Source: Nyssa sinensis
Lineage: Eukaryota > Streptophyta > Magnoliopsida > Cornales > Nyssaceae
Reading direction: 5' to 3'
DNA: 64,000 nucleotides
Assembly (NCBI GenBank): GCA_008638375.1
Contig: CM018036.1
Location: 16,696,651 to 16,760,650, forward strand
The translations under genes and the position numbers were made by a program. The notes below the pieces were generated by a model. That model saw only the letters and a program-made list of their open reading frames with translations, had not been told where the DNA came from and did not search any database. This document shows, piece after piece, positions 25,401 to 39,200 of the stretch. Position 1 is the stretch's first letter; each line of letters begins with the position of its first letter.

Positions 25401-28400
25401 AAGTCTGATTTGATTTATCTTGATCCCTTTCCTAATGATACTCCATCTGACTCCTATGTTAGAGATATTATCATTGTTGATGTTCCTCTTTCCTTTGATT
25501 CTTTAGCTGCTTGTCCTCCTATCATTAACACATACACTTGTAGGAACACCGCTATTTCTTCTGCAGATTTAGTTCCCTCACTTCCATCTTCTGACTCTCA
25601 ATCAGGTTTTGGTGACGTGGATCCGGCATCTTCTCGCTATCCTAAGCATTTTCGTAAGTATCCTAATAGGTTTGATTTCTCTAACTCTTGTTATTCTACT
25701 GATTTCTGTTCTTTCCTTACTTCTTTTCATGCACTTTTTAAACCTATCTCCTATGAGGAGATTGTTCTTGATCCTCTTTGGTAGTAGGTTATAGATGAAG
25801 AGCTCTCTGCTTGCATAACACAGACACATGAGAGTCGGTGCCATTACCTTTTGGTACGCGTGCGATTGGCTGTAAATGGGTGTATAAGATCAAAACCCGG
25901 TCAGATGGTTCTATAGAGCGGTATAAGACTCGACTAGTGGCAAAAAGGTATGCCCAAGAGTATGGCATTGATTATGAGTAGAACTTTACTCATGTTGCCA
26001 AGAAGACAATTGTTCACACAATTATAGCTATTGCAGCAACTCATCAATGGAACCTTTCACAGATGGATGTCAAAAATGCTTTTCTCAATAGAGATTTGGT
26101 TGAAGTTTTCATAGTTCCTTCTCCTGATCTTCCTCGTCAATCAAGAGAAGTGTGCAAACTCAAAAAGGCATTATATCGTTTGAAACAAGCACCTCGAGCT
26201 TGGTTTGAGAAGTTCTCCACAATTATTTGTGACCTTGGGTTCCGTGCTAGTGACCACGATTATGCTCTTTTCCTTCAATCTACTTCTACATATCGTATTA
26301 TTCTTTTGCTCTATGTTGACGATATGGTTATCATTGGAGACGATACAGTTGGGATTTCTAGGTTAAAATCACAAATGCAGCATCATTTTGACATTAACGA
26401 TCTGGGTCCTCTTCGATATTTCTTGGGAATTGAGGTAGCTTCATCTCCTAAAGGCGATCTTCTCTCTTAGTCCAAGTATGCATCTGATGTTATTCAGAAA
26501 GCCCATTTATCTGATACTCGAACAATTAGACTCCCTTAGAACTCAATGTTCGATACACTTCCTCTTATGGCGTTCCGTTGTCTAATCCTACTCTCTATCG
26601 AGCCATGGTGAGCAGCCTGGTATGTCTCACTATTACACGTCCTGATATTGTTTATGTTGTACATATCATCAATCAGTTTATTTCTTCCCCTATCACTGTT
26701 CATTGGGATGTTGTTATTCGCATCTTATGCTACCTTCGTGGAACCTCGCACTGCAGTCATGCTTCAAAAATAATCAATAGGCAAATGCAACATTTATTGT
26801 CTTAAAGCTAAATGTTAAAGTTCAAATATCGCAAGAACCATACACCAATTAGACTTGCTGGTATTTTGAGAAAGGTCATGTCCAGGGTGATGTTCTACAA
26901 AGGAACCCACAATAACAAAAAGATCATTATTCAATGTTGGCCCTATTAATCAGAGGTGTGGGTTAGGTTAGGTGCAGTCCAAGCTCCAACTTTATTCACA
27001 CCAAATCGCTACTTTGATCTGAAAGTTTTTTCTCAAACATGACCGCCCAAGGATTTTGCGGATAGGGGCTTGACCAAAGTATCACAATTAAGAATAACAG
27101 CTGCGCTGTTTCCCTTCAATTTGCAAATAGAATCTCCAATCAAATATACAGCTGAGAAGTTTCGCTTAATCTTCAACCTTGTACATCTTTTTCCAGCTCT
27201 AATATATTTTATGGCTTCTTAATTTTTTTTATTTTATAGAAAATAACTTCTTATGTTTTTCTAATATATTTTATGGCTTCTCCAATCAAATTTTTTTTAT
27301 GTTTTGATTAGTATTTTATGTATAACAAAATCTCCCACTTTATACTTGAGTTTATATGAGTAACGGAATCATTAACCAACAAGCTCTAGCTTAGTTGGTA
27401 CCTTCTCCACCTTCCCATATGGGAGGTTGAGGGTTCAAGTCCCATAAGGGGCAAAGTGTGTGTGATTTACCTATCCCAAAAAAAAAAGAAAAAGAGAAAG
27501 GGAATTATTAAGTTTAAGAAATTACTCTGCCATCCCTAGCAAATGCTCTCAAACAAAGTTAACAGGGACTATTGACAAGGTCACCTTAAAATTTTATCAA
27601 AATTAAACTTTGAACTACAAATCACCTTCAAATATATCTGCCAGTTATTCAAAAATTTTACAAACCATTGTGAAAACAAAAATCACACAGGTAACATTAG
27701 GTCCCATAATTGACTGGTCTCTATATGAATAAAAAAATTAAATAACCCAAGCAGATTTTAGCCACGAGGGATATCTTTCGGTTTTAGGTAGATTTTAGCC
27801 CCAAGGGATATCTTTGTTAAGGCAATGATTTTGATGATGAAACTCTAAATCAATGATGACATATTATATGTGAATCAACTTCACCTATGACAAGAGGAAT
27901 GGACTCAATGATACATTGAATTATTGATTAATTGATATGTTTTTAATTATGCTCAATGATCTAAAATGGTTTACTATCATGAGCTTGTACTTAACTATAC
28001 ATGCAGAACTCTTGTCCAAGTTTTAAAGTGCAGGAAATTGTACGAGTATCAGTCCAGCTAACCAGACAGTGAAATTGTACAAGTATTAGTCCAGCTAACC
28101 GGACAGCCCTAACCGGCTGAGCGACACAGTAAAGTTGAGAAGCCAAGACACAGCCCTAACCGGTTAACCGGACAGCCCTAACCAGTTAACTGGACATGAG
28201 AAAAATGGAGAAGCCGAGACCAAAAACTGCAACGGCAAACCGGAAATTGGAGTTCGGCAAACCGAAGAGGAGATACCAAGAGCATGAAGGTGACCGCCTA
28301 ATCGGAAACTTGGAGTTTGGCTAACTGAAGTCTGTCCAGTTTCATATTATATCCAGTTCTGAAGGTTGGCTGGCTAACCCGACTTGCACGACTGGTTAAC

Positions 28401-31400
28401 CGGAATCTGAGTCAAAACTAGCCATTTTGAAGTTCAAAAATAGCCGTTAGAGACCAAAAAAATGAATGCCTTTTACACCTATTTCGGGAAAGCTTATAAA
28501 AGGAGAGGCACAACTCATTTAGAGACAATCCAAAAGCTTACCCTTTGAAATCCAAAGCAATGAAAGCACCAAGACTCTCTCAAAAGCTTCAATCTTTGAT
28601 TCCATGAAGAGGAGGGCAAGAATCACCTTTTAAATCTCAAGTCTCAAAGGAAAGTGAAGGAGAGATTGTATATTCATCTTTGTAACTTTATTCTCTCTAT
28701 TCTTGTGTATTCATTGTTGCATCTTACCCTTTCCAGAGGGATTTTGGTGTTTTGTATTGTATTCATTTGTATTTGTGGACGATCGGCGCCATGTTAACCA
28801 AGAAGAAGTTTGTATTGTAAAGGTGAAGTTGTAAAGGTGAAGCTAGCACCTTATCAATAACTTTAGTAGATATCCAGGTGTTGAATCGAATCAAGGGATC
28901 CTCACTCTTGGATGTAGGCTAGTGTTTAGCCGAACCACTATAAATTGCTTGTGGGCCCTAGTTCTATCCTTGTCAATCATATTTGTGGTGTGTGCGCAAA
29001 AGCTCGAAAGGCAAAAAGGGGTTAAAAATCTCAAAAACCCTAGTCAACCTATTCACCCCTCCCCTCTAGGTTGCCTCTTCAATCTTTTGGTTAGATAATA
29101 CTAAAATCTCATCGTTCATGAATGATCCAAAGATAGATGTAGACCAAACGGTCTAAATCAAGCATTTCTCAGAACAGAAAAACCATGGTCCAAAAGAATA
29201 TTTATATGTTTTCTGAAATTCTTCCCACCAGCACACTTTGGACCTTTGGAATGGAGGGTGCTAATCATCAATGACTAAATGGCATGAACAAATTAGATAA
29301 GCAAGAGATCTGAAACAAATCTAAGTTCACACTCTCGCACAACATAAAATTTCAATTTACTGGCCAACTGTAAGCTTATAAATGCTTTCATACATACACA
29401 AACAGTTTATTTCATGAGAGATTTAACACTTAGATGGCATATACAGAAAGACAAGCAATAGTTCATGAAACATCCATGCTGACTACCAAAGATATGAATC
29501 ATATTATAATATACATAGGGTTCACTATTAACACTTAAATGACACCGGTAAACAGAAAATTAAAAATAAATAAATAAATAAAAAGAACCATAGTACTGGG
29601 TAAACCTCTATGTTGCTACAGAAATCTTTTTCTTTGTTCAAAAAGAAGTGTTTTTTTTCCTTTTTTTTTTTTCTTTGGAGGGGGGAGTTGCTAATTAAAG
29701 AGTTACCTTTGTCTCTCCAAGAAATGGCATTGGTGTTCCACCATACCCAAGCCCCTGTGAAGATTTAGAGGGATCATTGGCAGTAGAATCACCATTTCCT
29801 GCACGTCCAGCAGCATTAGCTCGAAGTTCCCATGCTTGTAGACTTCCAAATTCAGGAACAGGCAAATCTTTTACTCTGTTGAGTTGTTCCATTAATGGCT
29901 TAAGCTGTTCCTGCACTCATTTAACACTGTCACCTCATAAAAACAAAGAAGTGCTAGCAGAAAGTGTAAAATACAATCAGTAGGAACAGTTGTAAAATAG
30001 CATCAAGTTAAAGGCCAGTATAGTTCAGTATTAAAAAAATAATTAAAAAGTTTGGATTACTTCAGCAAATGCACAAATAACTACCTAGAGCTTCTAATGA
30101 AAATCCTAAATTGCGTAAACAAACATTTTTTAGCCTACCCAGCTTAGGAATTGAACTTGCAGGTTATCTTCACTAAAAAAATTAAGGATAAAAGATTTCA
30201 ATTGCATGACTGGACCCTAAATAGAAAAAATAATTTGCGAGTTCGGACCCCTTGGGGTTGGATGAGTTGGGAAGAGGCTCAGGTAATATTCCCAAGGTCC
30301 CAGGTTCAACTTACACCCTGAGGGCCACTTACTTATAATAATAATAATAATTTGTGAGTTGAGGTTGTCACAAGATTCACAGCTTTACTATTTATAAAAA
30401 TTCAGCTTCTACAATGACTGGAACTCAGTCAGGGTAAACATGAAGCAAACCTTACCCGGGCTGGGACTAGTTTCTTTACAACTAAGTCAGAGTGGAGTTG
30501 GGTTGAAGTTTCAGCCAACTGGCCCAACCCAATCCAACCCACTCCAAACTCAATTCTATTATGCTTGATCTTTACTGATGATAAGTTAGTGTTAACATAA
30601 TCTAATAAAACTATTGAAGAGAAAGAAAATAAAAAAAAACAACGGCCACTTTAACTTACGAACAACCCTAAATAATTCCATTCATTTTTAATCCAATCAG
30701 CCACTCATTCACTGCTCTCACTTCTTCTTTGCTCCAAGGCTCCTCTCTTCCTCTCCTGCAGTTCAACCGCACTCTTTCTCTTGGTAATCAAATCACATTC
30801 TGGGAATTTCCAATCAGCCACTCAGTCACTGCTCTTTTTTATTAACCAGTATGATAGTATCTACTTGCTTTACTTGTTTGTTGCATTTAATTCATTGTGG
30901 AATATAAAGTATTTTCGGAACTAAAATTTTGATTTTATGAATTTTTCCATTGACCTATTTACCCCCTCTAGGTTATACCTCTATGTAGAGACAACATAAA
31001 CAGACCATTAGAGTCGACATCATAGGTTTAACAATTAACTGACTGCTGGTATGTAAAAGGAGTTGAGAAGGCTTGAAATTAGTTTTCAAATACTGCCCAT
31101 GCTCTGAACTTTCCTTTCAATATTCCACTTTATCCATATTCTATTAGAATATTTGGAATATTAAAGTGATGGACATTCTTGTAATTTACAACTATGCTGA
31201 TCATGTCCAATAGCTAGAGACTGTTGGTGCATTCTGTTTTCCATCTTTGGGTGTTTTTGGGTTATGTCGGGGATCTTGAGGGAGTTGCTACTTAGTTGAG
31301 GGGCAGCAGGGTTGGGAATGTTATTCATGTGGCTTAGAAGATGAATCCTTTGTGTTTGATATGGAGAATTTGGAGCAAAAGAAATAGGCATGTTTTTTAG

Positions 31401-34400
31401 GGGATTGAGCAGCCTCCTCTTATTTTTTAAGATAATTTTTTTTGCATTTATTATACTTTTGGGTCAAAAAGGCCTATCCATTGAGCCCAGATTTTAGGCG
31501 AAATTTTCATGATTGGGAATTGGGAGGAGATTATGAACTTACTAGAAACCTTGAATAGAATCAGATTATTCAGGACTGTAAATAAGAGGGATTCCTTGTC
31601 TGAACAAAAACTTCGAAGGCCTTTTCAGTGAAGCTTTTCAACAAAGAAATTGATGGGGGAGCAGGGAGATGAACTTTCCATGGAAGTTGATTTAGCAAGA
31701 TGTTCCAACTGAGGTGGGTTTCTTTACTTGGGAAGTAGCTTGGGTGCTATTTTAATGACAAATAATCTTCAAAGGAGAGGATTCCGAAAGCAAGTTCGTG
31801 TTGGTTGTGCAAGGGGAATGTGAAAATGGTTGATCATCTTCTTATCCGTTGTCCGACAGCTAGAGACTGTTGGTGCATTCTGTTTCTGTTTTCCGTCTTT
31901 GGGTGTTTTTGGGTGATGGCGGGGATCTTGAGGGAGTTGTTCCTTAGTTAGAGGGGTAGCAGGGTTAAGAAGGGTATTCGTGTGGCTTGGAAGATGAATC
32001 CTTTTTGTTTGATACGGAGAATTTGAAGCGGAAGAAATAGGCATGTTTTTTAGGGGATTGAGCAGCATCCTTTTATTTTTAAAGATAATTTTTTGCATTT
32101 ATTATACTACTTGGGTGAAAGAGGACTATCCGTTGTATACAGGTTTTATAGTTGATTTTTTGGGATCTTTAAGGATTTAATTATTGTAGCCTTGCCCTTG
32201 TATATACAGTTTGGCACCCCTCGGGCGGCCCTTTATATACTTACACTTTACGTTTCAAATAAATATAACTATTAAGTAATAATTTGCTTTTCAACTAGAC
32301 TTCCACACATATAGACCAACTTCCTATGAAAAAAAGAAAAGGATAATTACACTGACTTTGCCAGTGATATCTGACAATTACAGAGGCCTCCCTTGTGATT
32401 TCTGATATTACACTGACTGTCAGTGTTGTCTCTTAACAGACATTAACAGATTTGTTAAAAAGACAAACTTACCCTTAATTTTAACCTGAATATTTTTTAA
32501 AAAGTCAACTAAAATAATCTTACATACTCATCCTTGGGTCCCCAAACCCAACGAAATGGGTTTGGTTTCATTTTAGTTTTTGAAAAAAGAGATAAACAGA
32601 GAGAAGAGAGAATGCCATCCGGCACCGATGCCTACTCCACAGAACACAAGATCCATCCTCTCTTGCCGATGGTGATTTTTTTTTTTTTTCCCCTGTTTTC
32701 TCTCAATAGAATTTCTTTGTTCTTCATTTTCATGGGTGTTTTTTAGGGATTTTAATATCTTTGGAGTTTGGTTCCATCTATGCATGTTGTTACAGGTCTA
32801 CAAATTTGTAACCGTGATTAGGTCACCGCATGAAGGAGTCACAAGGGTTACTTCCACTCTCTAGTTGGGTACCGGCCGCTGCATGTCTTGAAAGGAAAAA
32901 AGGGGGTTTGATGATCAATGTTCCACTCTCTCATTAATGTATTCATGGGCGTCAGGTGGTGTGTAAATTGGTAGTCAACGAGAAGAAAGGGAAGCCTGGA
33001 ACCGACATTGGCCATTGATGGGCACCTAAGAAGCATGAACATGGACATGAATACGACACAACATAGACACGGCATTTCTTAAAAAAATATGACACAGATA
33101 CGTTAAGAACAAGTTGAATATATATATATATATATACATATATTTATTTATAGTTTTTATATAACCATATAATAAAAATCTAACATTATTTCAATTAAAA
33201 TTGAAATATATAAATCAAAAAAATAATATATTTTTGCAATCGTGATTAGGTCACTGCGTGAAGGAGTCAAAAGGGTTACTTCCACTCTCTAGTTGGGTCC
33301 TGGCCGCTACATGTCTTGAAAGGAAAAAAGGGTTTGATGATCAATGTTCCACTCTCTAATTAATGTATTGATGGGCATCAGGTGGTGTGTGAATTGGTAG
33401 TCAACAAGAAGAAAGGGAAGCCTGGTACCGACATTGGCCATTGATGGGCACCTAAGAAGCATGAACATGGACATGGATACGACACGACATAGACACGCCA
33501 TTTCTTAAAAAAAAGGACACAGATACGTCAAGGGCATATTGAATATATATATATATATACATATATTTATTTATATTTTTTATATAACTATATAATAAAA
33601 ATCTAATATTATTTCAATTAAAATTAAAATATATAAATCAAAAAATATTATTAAGAAATTAAAATAACAAAGTCATTACATAAAAATTTAAGAAATTCTT
33701 CATTTAATCATCTAACATCCATGATTCAAGTTCCAAAACAAATTTACAAACCATTACATAGAACATATGTATGTAAATATATAACCAAAAAAAAGAACAA
33801 AGAAGAAGAGAAAAGGAGAGAGAAAATCCAAAAAATAAAAAGAAAAAAAAAATGTGTACTAACATGTCCAAATGTGTCCATAACATGTCTAAAATTCAGG
33901 AAAATAAAAAATTTGGACACACTTTTTTCCTGAGTTCGACACCAGTCCGGAAAATATCCAAGAGTCTCGATGTCCGAAATGTATCCGACACGGACACATG
34001 AACCAAAATAGAATGTTCGTGCTTCATAAATGGGTACCAAGTGGGTTTTAGTCGTATGGGGGTTCTCTGGCGAGCTGCCGACATTGACCCATCAAAAACC
34101 CCATTTGAATTCTCCACCGTTGGACATCACTACAGAAGTCAAGAAGTCCTTCAACGCATCGAGATCAAAGGATCTCCATCTCGCCTATATTTAGCTCAAA
34201 CTTGGAGACCCATTTCATTCAGAGATTGAGAAAGCTTGAGAATTTTGGCACCAAAAGCTTGAGAACTGAAGCTTTGATTCATGGCTAATTATTGTGACAC
34301 CATATGTTCAATCAAAGGAGAAAGGGAAAACATAAGTCAAACCCATTCTTCATGGTGGAACTGTTATATACGAAGGGCACTTTGGTAGTATAAACAAATT

Positions 34401-36234
34401 TTGGTTGAAACTATAATTTTCATTGTGACCGTTAGTGACGGATGTTGTACTGATGGGGGAATCTGTATATTGTCAATACAACAAAGGAGCAGTCGGGGTA
34501 ATTTCAAAAAACATAAGGGATGTCAGTTTAATTGGCAGGCATCTCAAGGAAGGTCAATGTAATTATCCCCAAAAAAAATGTATATATACAACTTCTTTAA
34601 GTGTATTTTTCACAAAAAATTCAAAAGGCATATACATTGCTGCTCAATTTGGGAAATAAAAAGGTTCTTAATGTCTTCAACAAGTATAGAATATTGATTT
34701 GATTTATTAAATTTAAAAAATGGCATATGTGATACTAATATGTACTAACGGATGTCAGTGTAATTGTCAAATATCTCAAGGGAAAATTACTATTTTTTTG
34801 GCTCAAGGGAGATTTACCCATTGAGTGTTGATAGTTTTGTTACCTTTTTGGGCGATGTTAGGCTTTGATTTGTTGCCTCTCCTTTTTTTTTTGGTATATG
34901 GGTTTGCCCCCCTTGGGCGCAAAGTATATTTAACTTCTAACTTTACCGATCAAAAAAAATATCTCAAGGGAGGTCAATTTAATTATCCCCAAAAAATTTA
35001 TATATACAACTTCTTTAAATGTCTTTTTTTTCAAAAAATTCAGAAGGCATATATATTGTTGTTCAATTTGGGATATAAAAAAGCTCTTAATGTCTTCACC
35101 AAGCATAGAATATTGATTTGATTTGTTAAATTTAAAAAATGGCATATGTGATACTAATATGTACTAACAGATGTGTACATGCACCTATATAAATGTACTA
35201 ATATTTTATAAAAAAAAATGTACAACACAAACATGCATTGTTCTATTCTAATAATTAGTACAAATGGATTTTTTTTCAAAATTTTATTAATTCTGTAATA
35301 AAATTACTAATTATCAACCACAGAATCATGTTGCTTGCTCAAAAAATTATTAATTATTAGAATTATTAATTTATTAAATACTAATTATTCAGAAATTCTG
35401 AAAATTTGAATAACAATAGCATCTAAAAGGTAATAAGAACGGCATTACCTTACCTCAATTCTCAACATATCGACAATTGAGACAAATAAATCATGAGTAT
35501 CAAAGACAATTGTAAAACTAAAAAACAAACCTCCATCTTTTGAAGCATGTCCTTCAGTTTTTCACGCCGCCGCCTCCTTGCATTGTCGTCTCCATCTCCC
35601 ATTTCTTGAGCAGCTAACTTGTCACTCTCTGCCACAAGTTCCCCATTGCAACTTTCACAATGAAAATATTCATCATCTGGAGAAATCAGTCGCAGTGCAT
35701 CCAGAGCAGTGTATCTGGATATTCAACATCAACAAAACCTCATTTTTTTCATCCAGTAATAGAAAGAAACTAAAGAACAGCAGCAGTGACAGCAGAAACC
35801 TTTTCCCGCAGTTGGGGCATATATACTCCTGAACTGTGTTCTTGTTGTCCAGTTCATCTTTTAGCTTTTTCTTCATACGGTGCAGTCTGTACCTCACAAC
35901 ATCATATATCTGCAACATACCTTTCACTTAAGGTCTTTACACATTTACAAGAGCCTGGATATATTAAACATATGATCAACTGGATAATTAAGATGGCTAA
36001 GGAAGCATAGTGCGGGGTTGCATTTGCCTTTTTCTTTTTGGTAAATGCATTTTTTTGCCTTCCCTGTCCCGTCACATTAAGGATACAACCACAAGGTAGT
36101 AATTATATACATAAAAGCTCATAGCAGAAAATCAACATAAATACAGAAAGTATATCATAAGGCATACAACCATCAAGGTAATAACTATATACAGAAAGCT
36201 CTTAGTATAAAATCAACATATATATACCAAAGTA

Positions 36235-36265
<31 letters not shown>

Positions 36266-39200
36266 ATCTATAGTCAAACTATATTGAAGAACAAAGAATC
36301 ACCATCTTTGTTGGACCAAGAAATATAATAAAACAAAATTAAACCTCACGAATCACATAAAGAAAAGGTTTTAAATAAAAATCAATTATTTAAAATATAT
36401 GGGTGGATAACAAGCATCCATCATGTACTTATCAAATAAATAAAAAATATGCATCATGAATCTACAAGGAGTAACCTGTGCATAATCTAAACAACAGTAT
36501 GAATGGGTGTGCAGCTTAATCTTTTCATCTCCCTCTCTTCCATTTTGCAAACCATCAACTGTGGCAGCTACTGCAGCACTATATATTTTTGCCCCTTTTG
36601 CTGTCTGTAACAAATAAATTCTGAATTGATCATACAAAGTATAGAAAGACTTCCACAATAAGGGGAATTCCTAATATAAAACAAATACTAACAATGGAGA
36701 AAATGCAGATTTTAACCATGCATATAATGAATAAATCAATCAATGGCCCTTAATAATTTGAACCATTGGAAAACCATTATGATAAGCTTCTTAGGAAACT
36801 AATAGTATAAAGGCAAAAAAAATTTAAATAAAAACAAAACAGAAATGCAAGGAAAAGAGAATTTTCCCAACTGTTCAGCTCCTTATTGCTTTCAGCAAAT
36901 GTCATTTCTAAATACAAACATACATGACTGTGTAGCTTATTAAGTTAATTACTAACAGAAAAGATAATTTTGCAGATAAAAAGTTACATCAAACACAAAA
37001 GAATTTTTTTTTTTTATTATTTTTGTTTCTTTCATAGGAAAACGTGAGAGGAATTATCCGGGCGATGTGCACAGAAAAAATGAAAGACGGATGGGTCCGG
37101 GACCGGGTGGGATAGGTAGATAATACTGGGTATAGAGGTTCTCATACTCGTCTTCACCCACCAAAATAATCGGCATAAGCCCCCAGGTCTAGGACTCGAA
37201 CCTCATGGTCTCTATTCATTAAAATGAACAATTTATAATAGGGAATGAAAGAATCTATAAGAAAGAAACGGATAAGAATAAATAAAAACAAAAAAAAAGA
37301 CAATACCAGAACATCAGAACTACAATACCAAAGTATTAAGGCAGCAAAAAGTCTCCGACAATATCCTTGCAACTTTCTTTGGAACCCAAAAATCATAATG
37401 GGAAGGAAAAGAAATTAGAAAGAATTTCATTTTCCATTGTTTGCTTCTGCTGGAAATCAGTGCGGAAAGGATAATACAAAGTGAGAAAGGGGAAAAATTT
37501 TAATAACTTTGAAGAAATTTAATTTTCATGAATACATTCCTTTCTTTCCTCTTCCTTTCCCTTTCTTTTGGCCATATCTCACTGTTTCTGAGAACAAACA
37601 GAGCCCTAGAGTGGCAGGCCGCCCCTATGCAAAAAACAGATTCTTAAGTCTTACCCTTAACCACCCCCCCCCCCCCCCCAAACAAAAAAAAAAAGAGTTA
37701 ATTTCACAAATCCCGCCAAAGAGTTAGAGAACACCCAAAAAACGTTTTCTATTAACCAGTGTCAACTCTTTCATGCATGTATTCTTCAGACATGTCAAAG
37801 GAAGAATAAGAGCCAATTATTCTGCTTCCAGCAAATAATTCACTTTGCTGGAGCATTGGAAGGATTAAGGGGACAACTAGTGAAGAACACAGACACATCA
37901 GAAGGAGAACAAGAGCTTGTTATTCTAAAATTGACTGCTTACAGCAAATAATTCACTTTGCTGGAGCATTGGATGGGATTAAAATTAACAATCAATATGG
38001 GGACTTGTGAAGAACATAAAAAGAGAGAGAGAAAGAGAGAGAGAGAAAGGATCAAGTGTCCTTGACCCAACAGGAACCGACAAGGCACCAACAGGTTTAA
38101 CACCAAACTACAAATATGAGGTCTTGACACTCAAATCTCCAATGTGATTGAACCTGATATCGCACTAGAATCTTAATATAGAATTACCAAATGGTTACAA
38201 CTTACAAGATACTAAAATCATAAGTATTACCAATAACAACTACAGTAACTACATAAAATTTGGTGTTCAAGGACAATGATTACTTTATATTCCTACAAAT
38301 AAAGGTGAAGGGTATGTTACATTTTAAACAAACTTGAAAGGACAGTACCACAACGGATTGCAAAAGAATTGGCCAGCAAATGTAAACCAATTAGCATAAA
38401 ATGAACCAAACACAGCACAGACCTCTTTCCTATGATCCCTGGTGACTAGCTTTTCTTCTTCAAAAAATCGCAAAGTCCGACGAAGTTGCTTTGAGTGCAA
38501 CTTCAAATCCTTAGCCAAATCTTCTTCTCTGACCCACTGACGCCTAGAGTAAAAGAAAATAAACTTATTGTTAAGAAAAAACAACAAACAAAAAAGAAAT
38601 TGCACTCCAATCCCCCCCCCCCCCCCAAAAAAAAAAAAGCACAGACACAAGTACAAGAACACTTTTGTTCTGTGTATTACACTTCAAAAAATAATTTGTT
38701 TTAACTCAAACAGGCCACAAGTGCATGTTTAATCATTATGTTTTATACTTCTATCCACAGTTCAAGGTGTTGTTCAGTACCAATAAAAACCAGCTAAGGA
38801 CCGATATGTATGGCACATTAAAAAAAGGTAGTTAACATTCATTGGGGAATATATCCAGGTATTGGATAAATATCATTTCATCTTCAAAATAAAGCGGGTT
38901 CTCTATCTACCTCTAATACGTATCATCAGCATCCAATGAGACTGTGTCAAGTAACAGCACAAAGCAGGATCAGTGGTCTCTCCCCCCGCCCCCCAATAAA
39001 ATACACAAACACAATCACGGCATCCGCTAACCCAAAAAAGAAGGCCCAACAGATTTAACCATATAGGAAGCATAGTGCAATCAAATGTTAAAGAAATATG
39101 GTTTCAGATCAAAATTATAAATAAAGAAGAGAATAGACAACACTTCTATCAAGAAAAATTAGAATATGGCTTATACTTTGAAATTGGAAATGTACAAAAA

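Larger units (their letters stand above)
20868..26805 (+). mobile_element. Ty1/copia retrotransposon copia-2, in TFIIE-alpha intron 7, missing its 3' end
   Basis: A 5' LTR (20868-21073) is followed by a tRNA-Met primer-binding site (21074-21085). The remnant gag to RNase H order is that of Ty1/copia: gag 21114-23930, protease (WVFDSG at about 24110), pre-integrase (about 24515), integrase to about 25100, reverse transcriptase about 25870-26470, RNase H start 26578-26805. There are many stops and frameshifts. A hAT element (21590-23088) is inserted in gag. The sequence breaks off in the RNase H region after YLRGTSHCS and no 3' LTR was found, so the 3' end has been deleted. It lies antisense to TFIIE-alpha. 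Confidence 0.85.

Noticed and set aside
37150..37210. GGTTCGAGTCC on the minus strand, possible SINE or tRNA B box
   Set aside because: No A box at the right distance, no tRNA fold seen and no target duplication.
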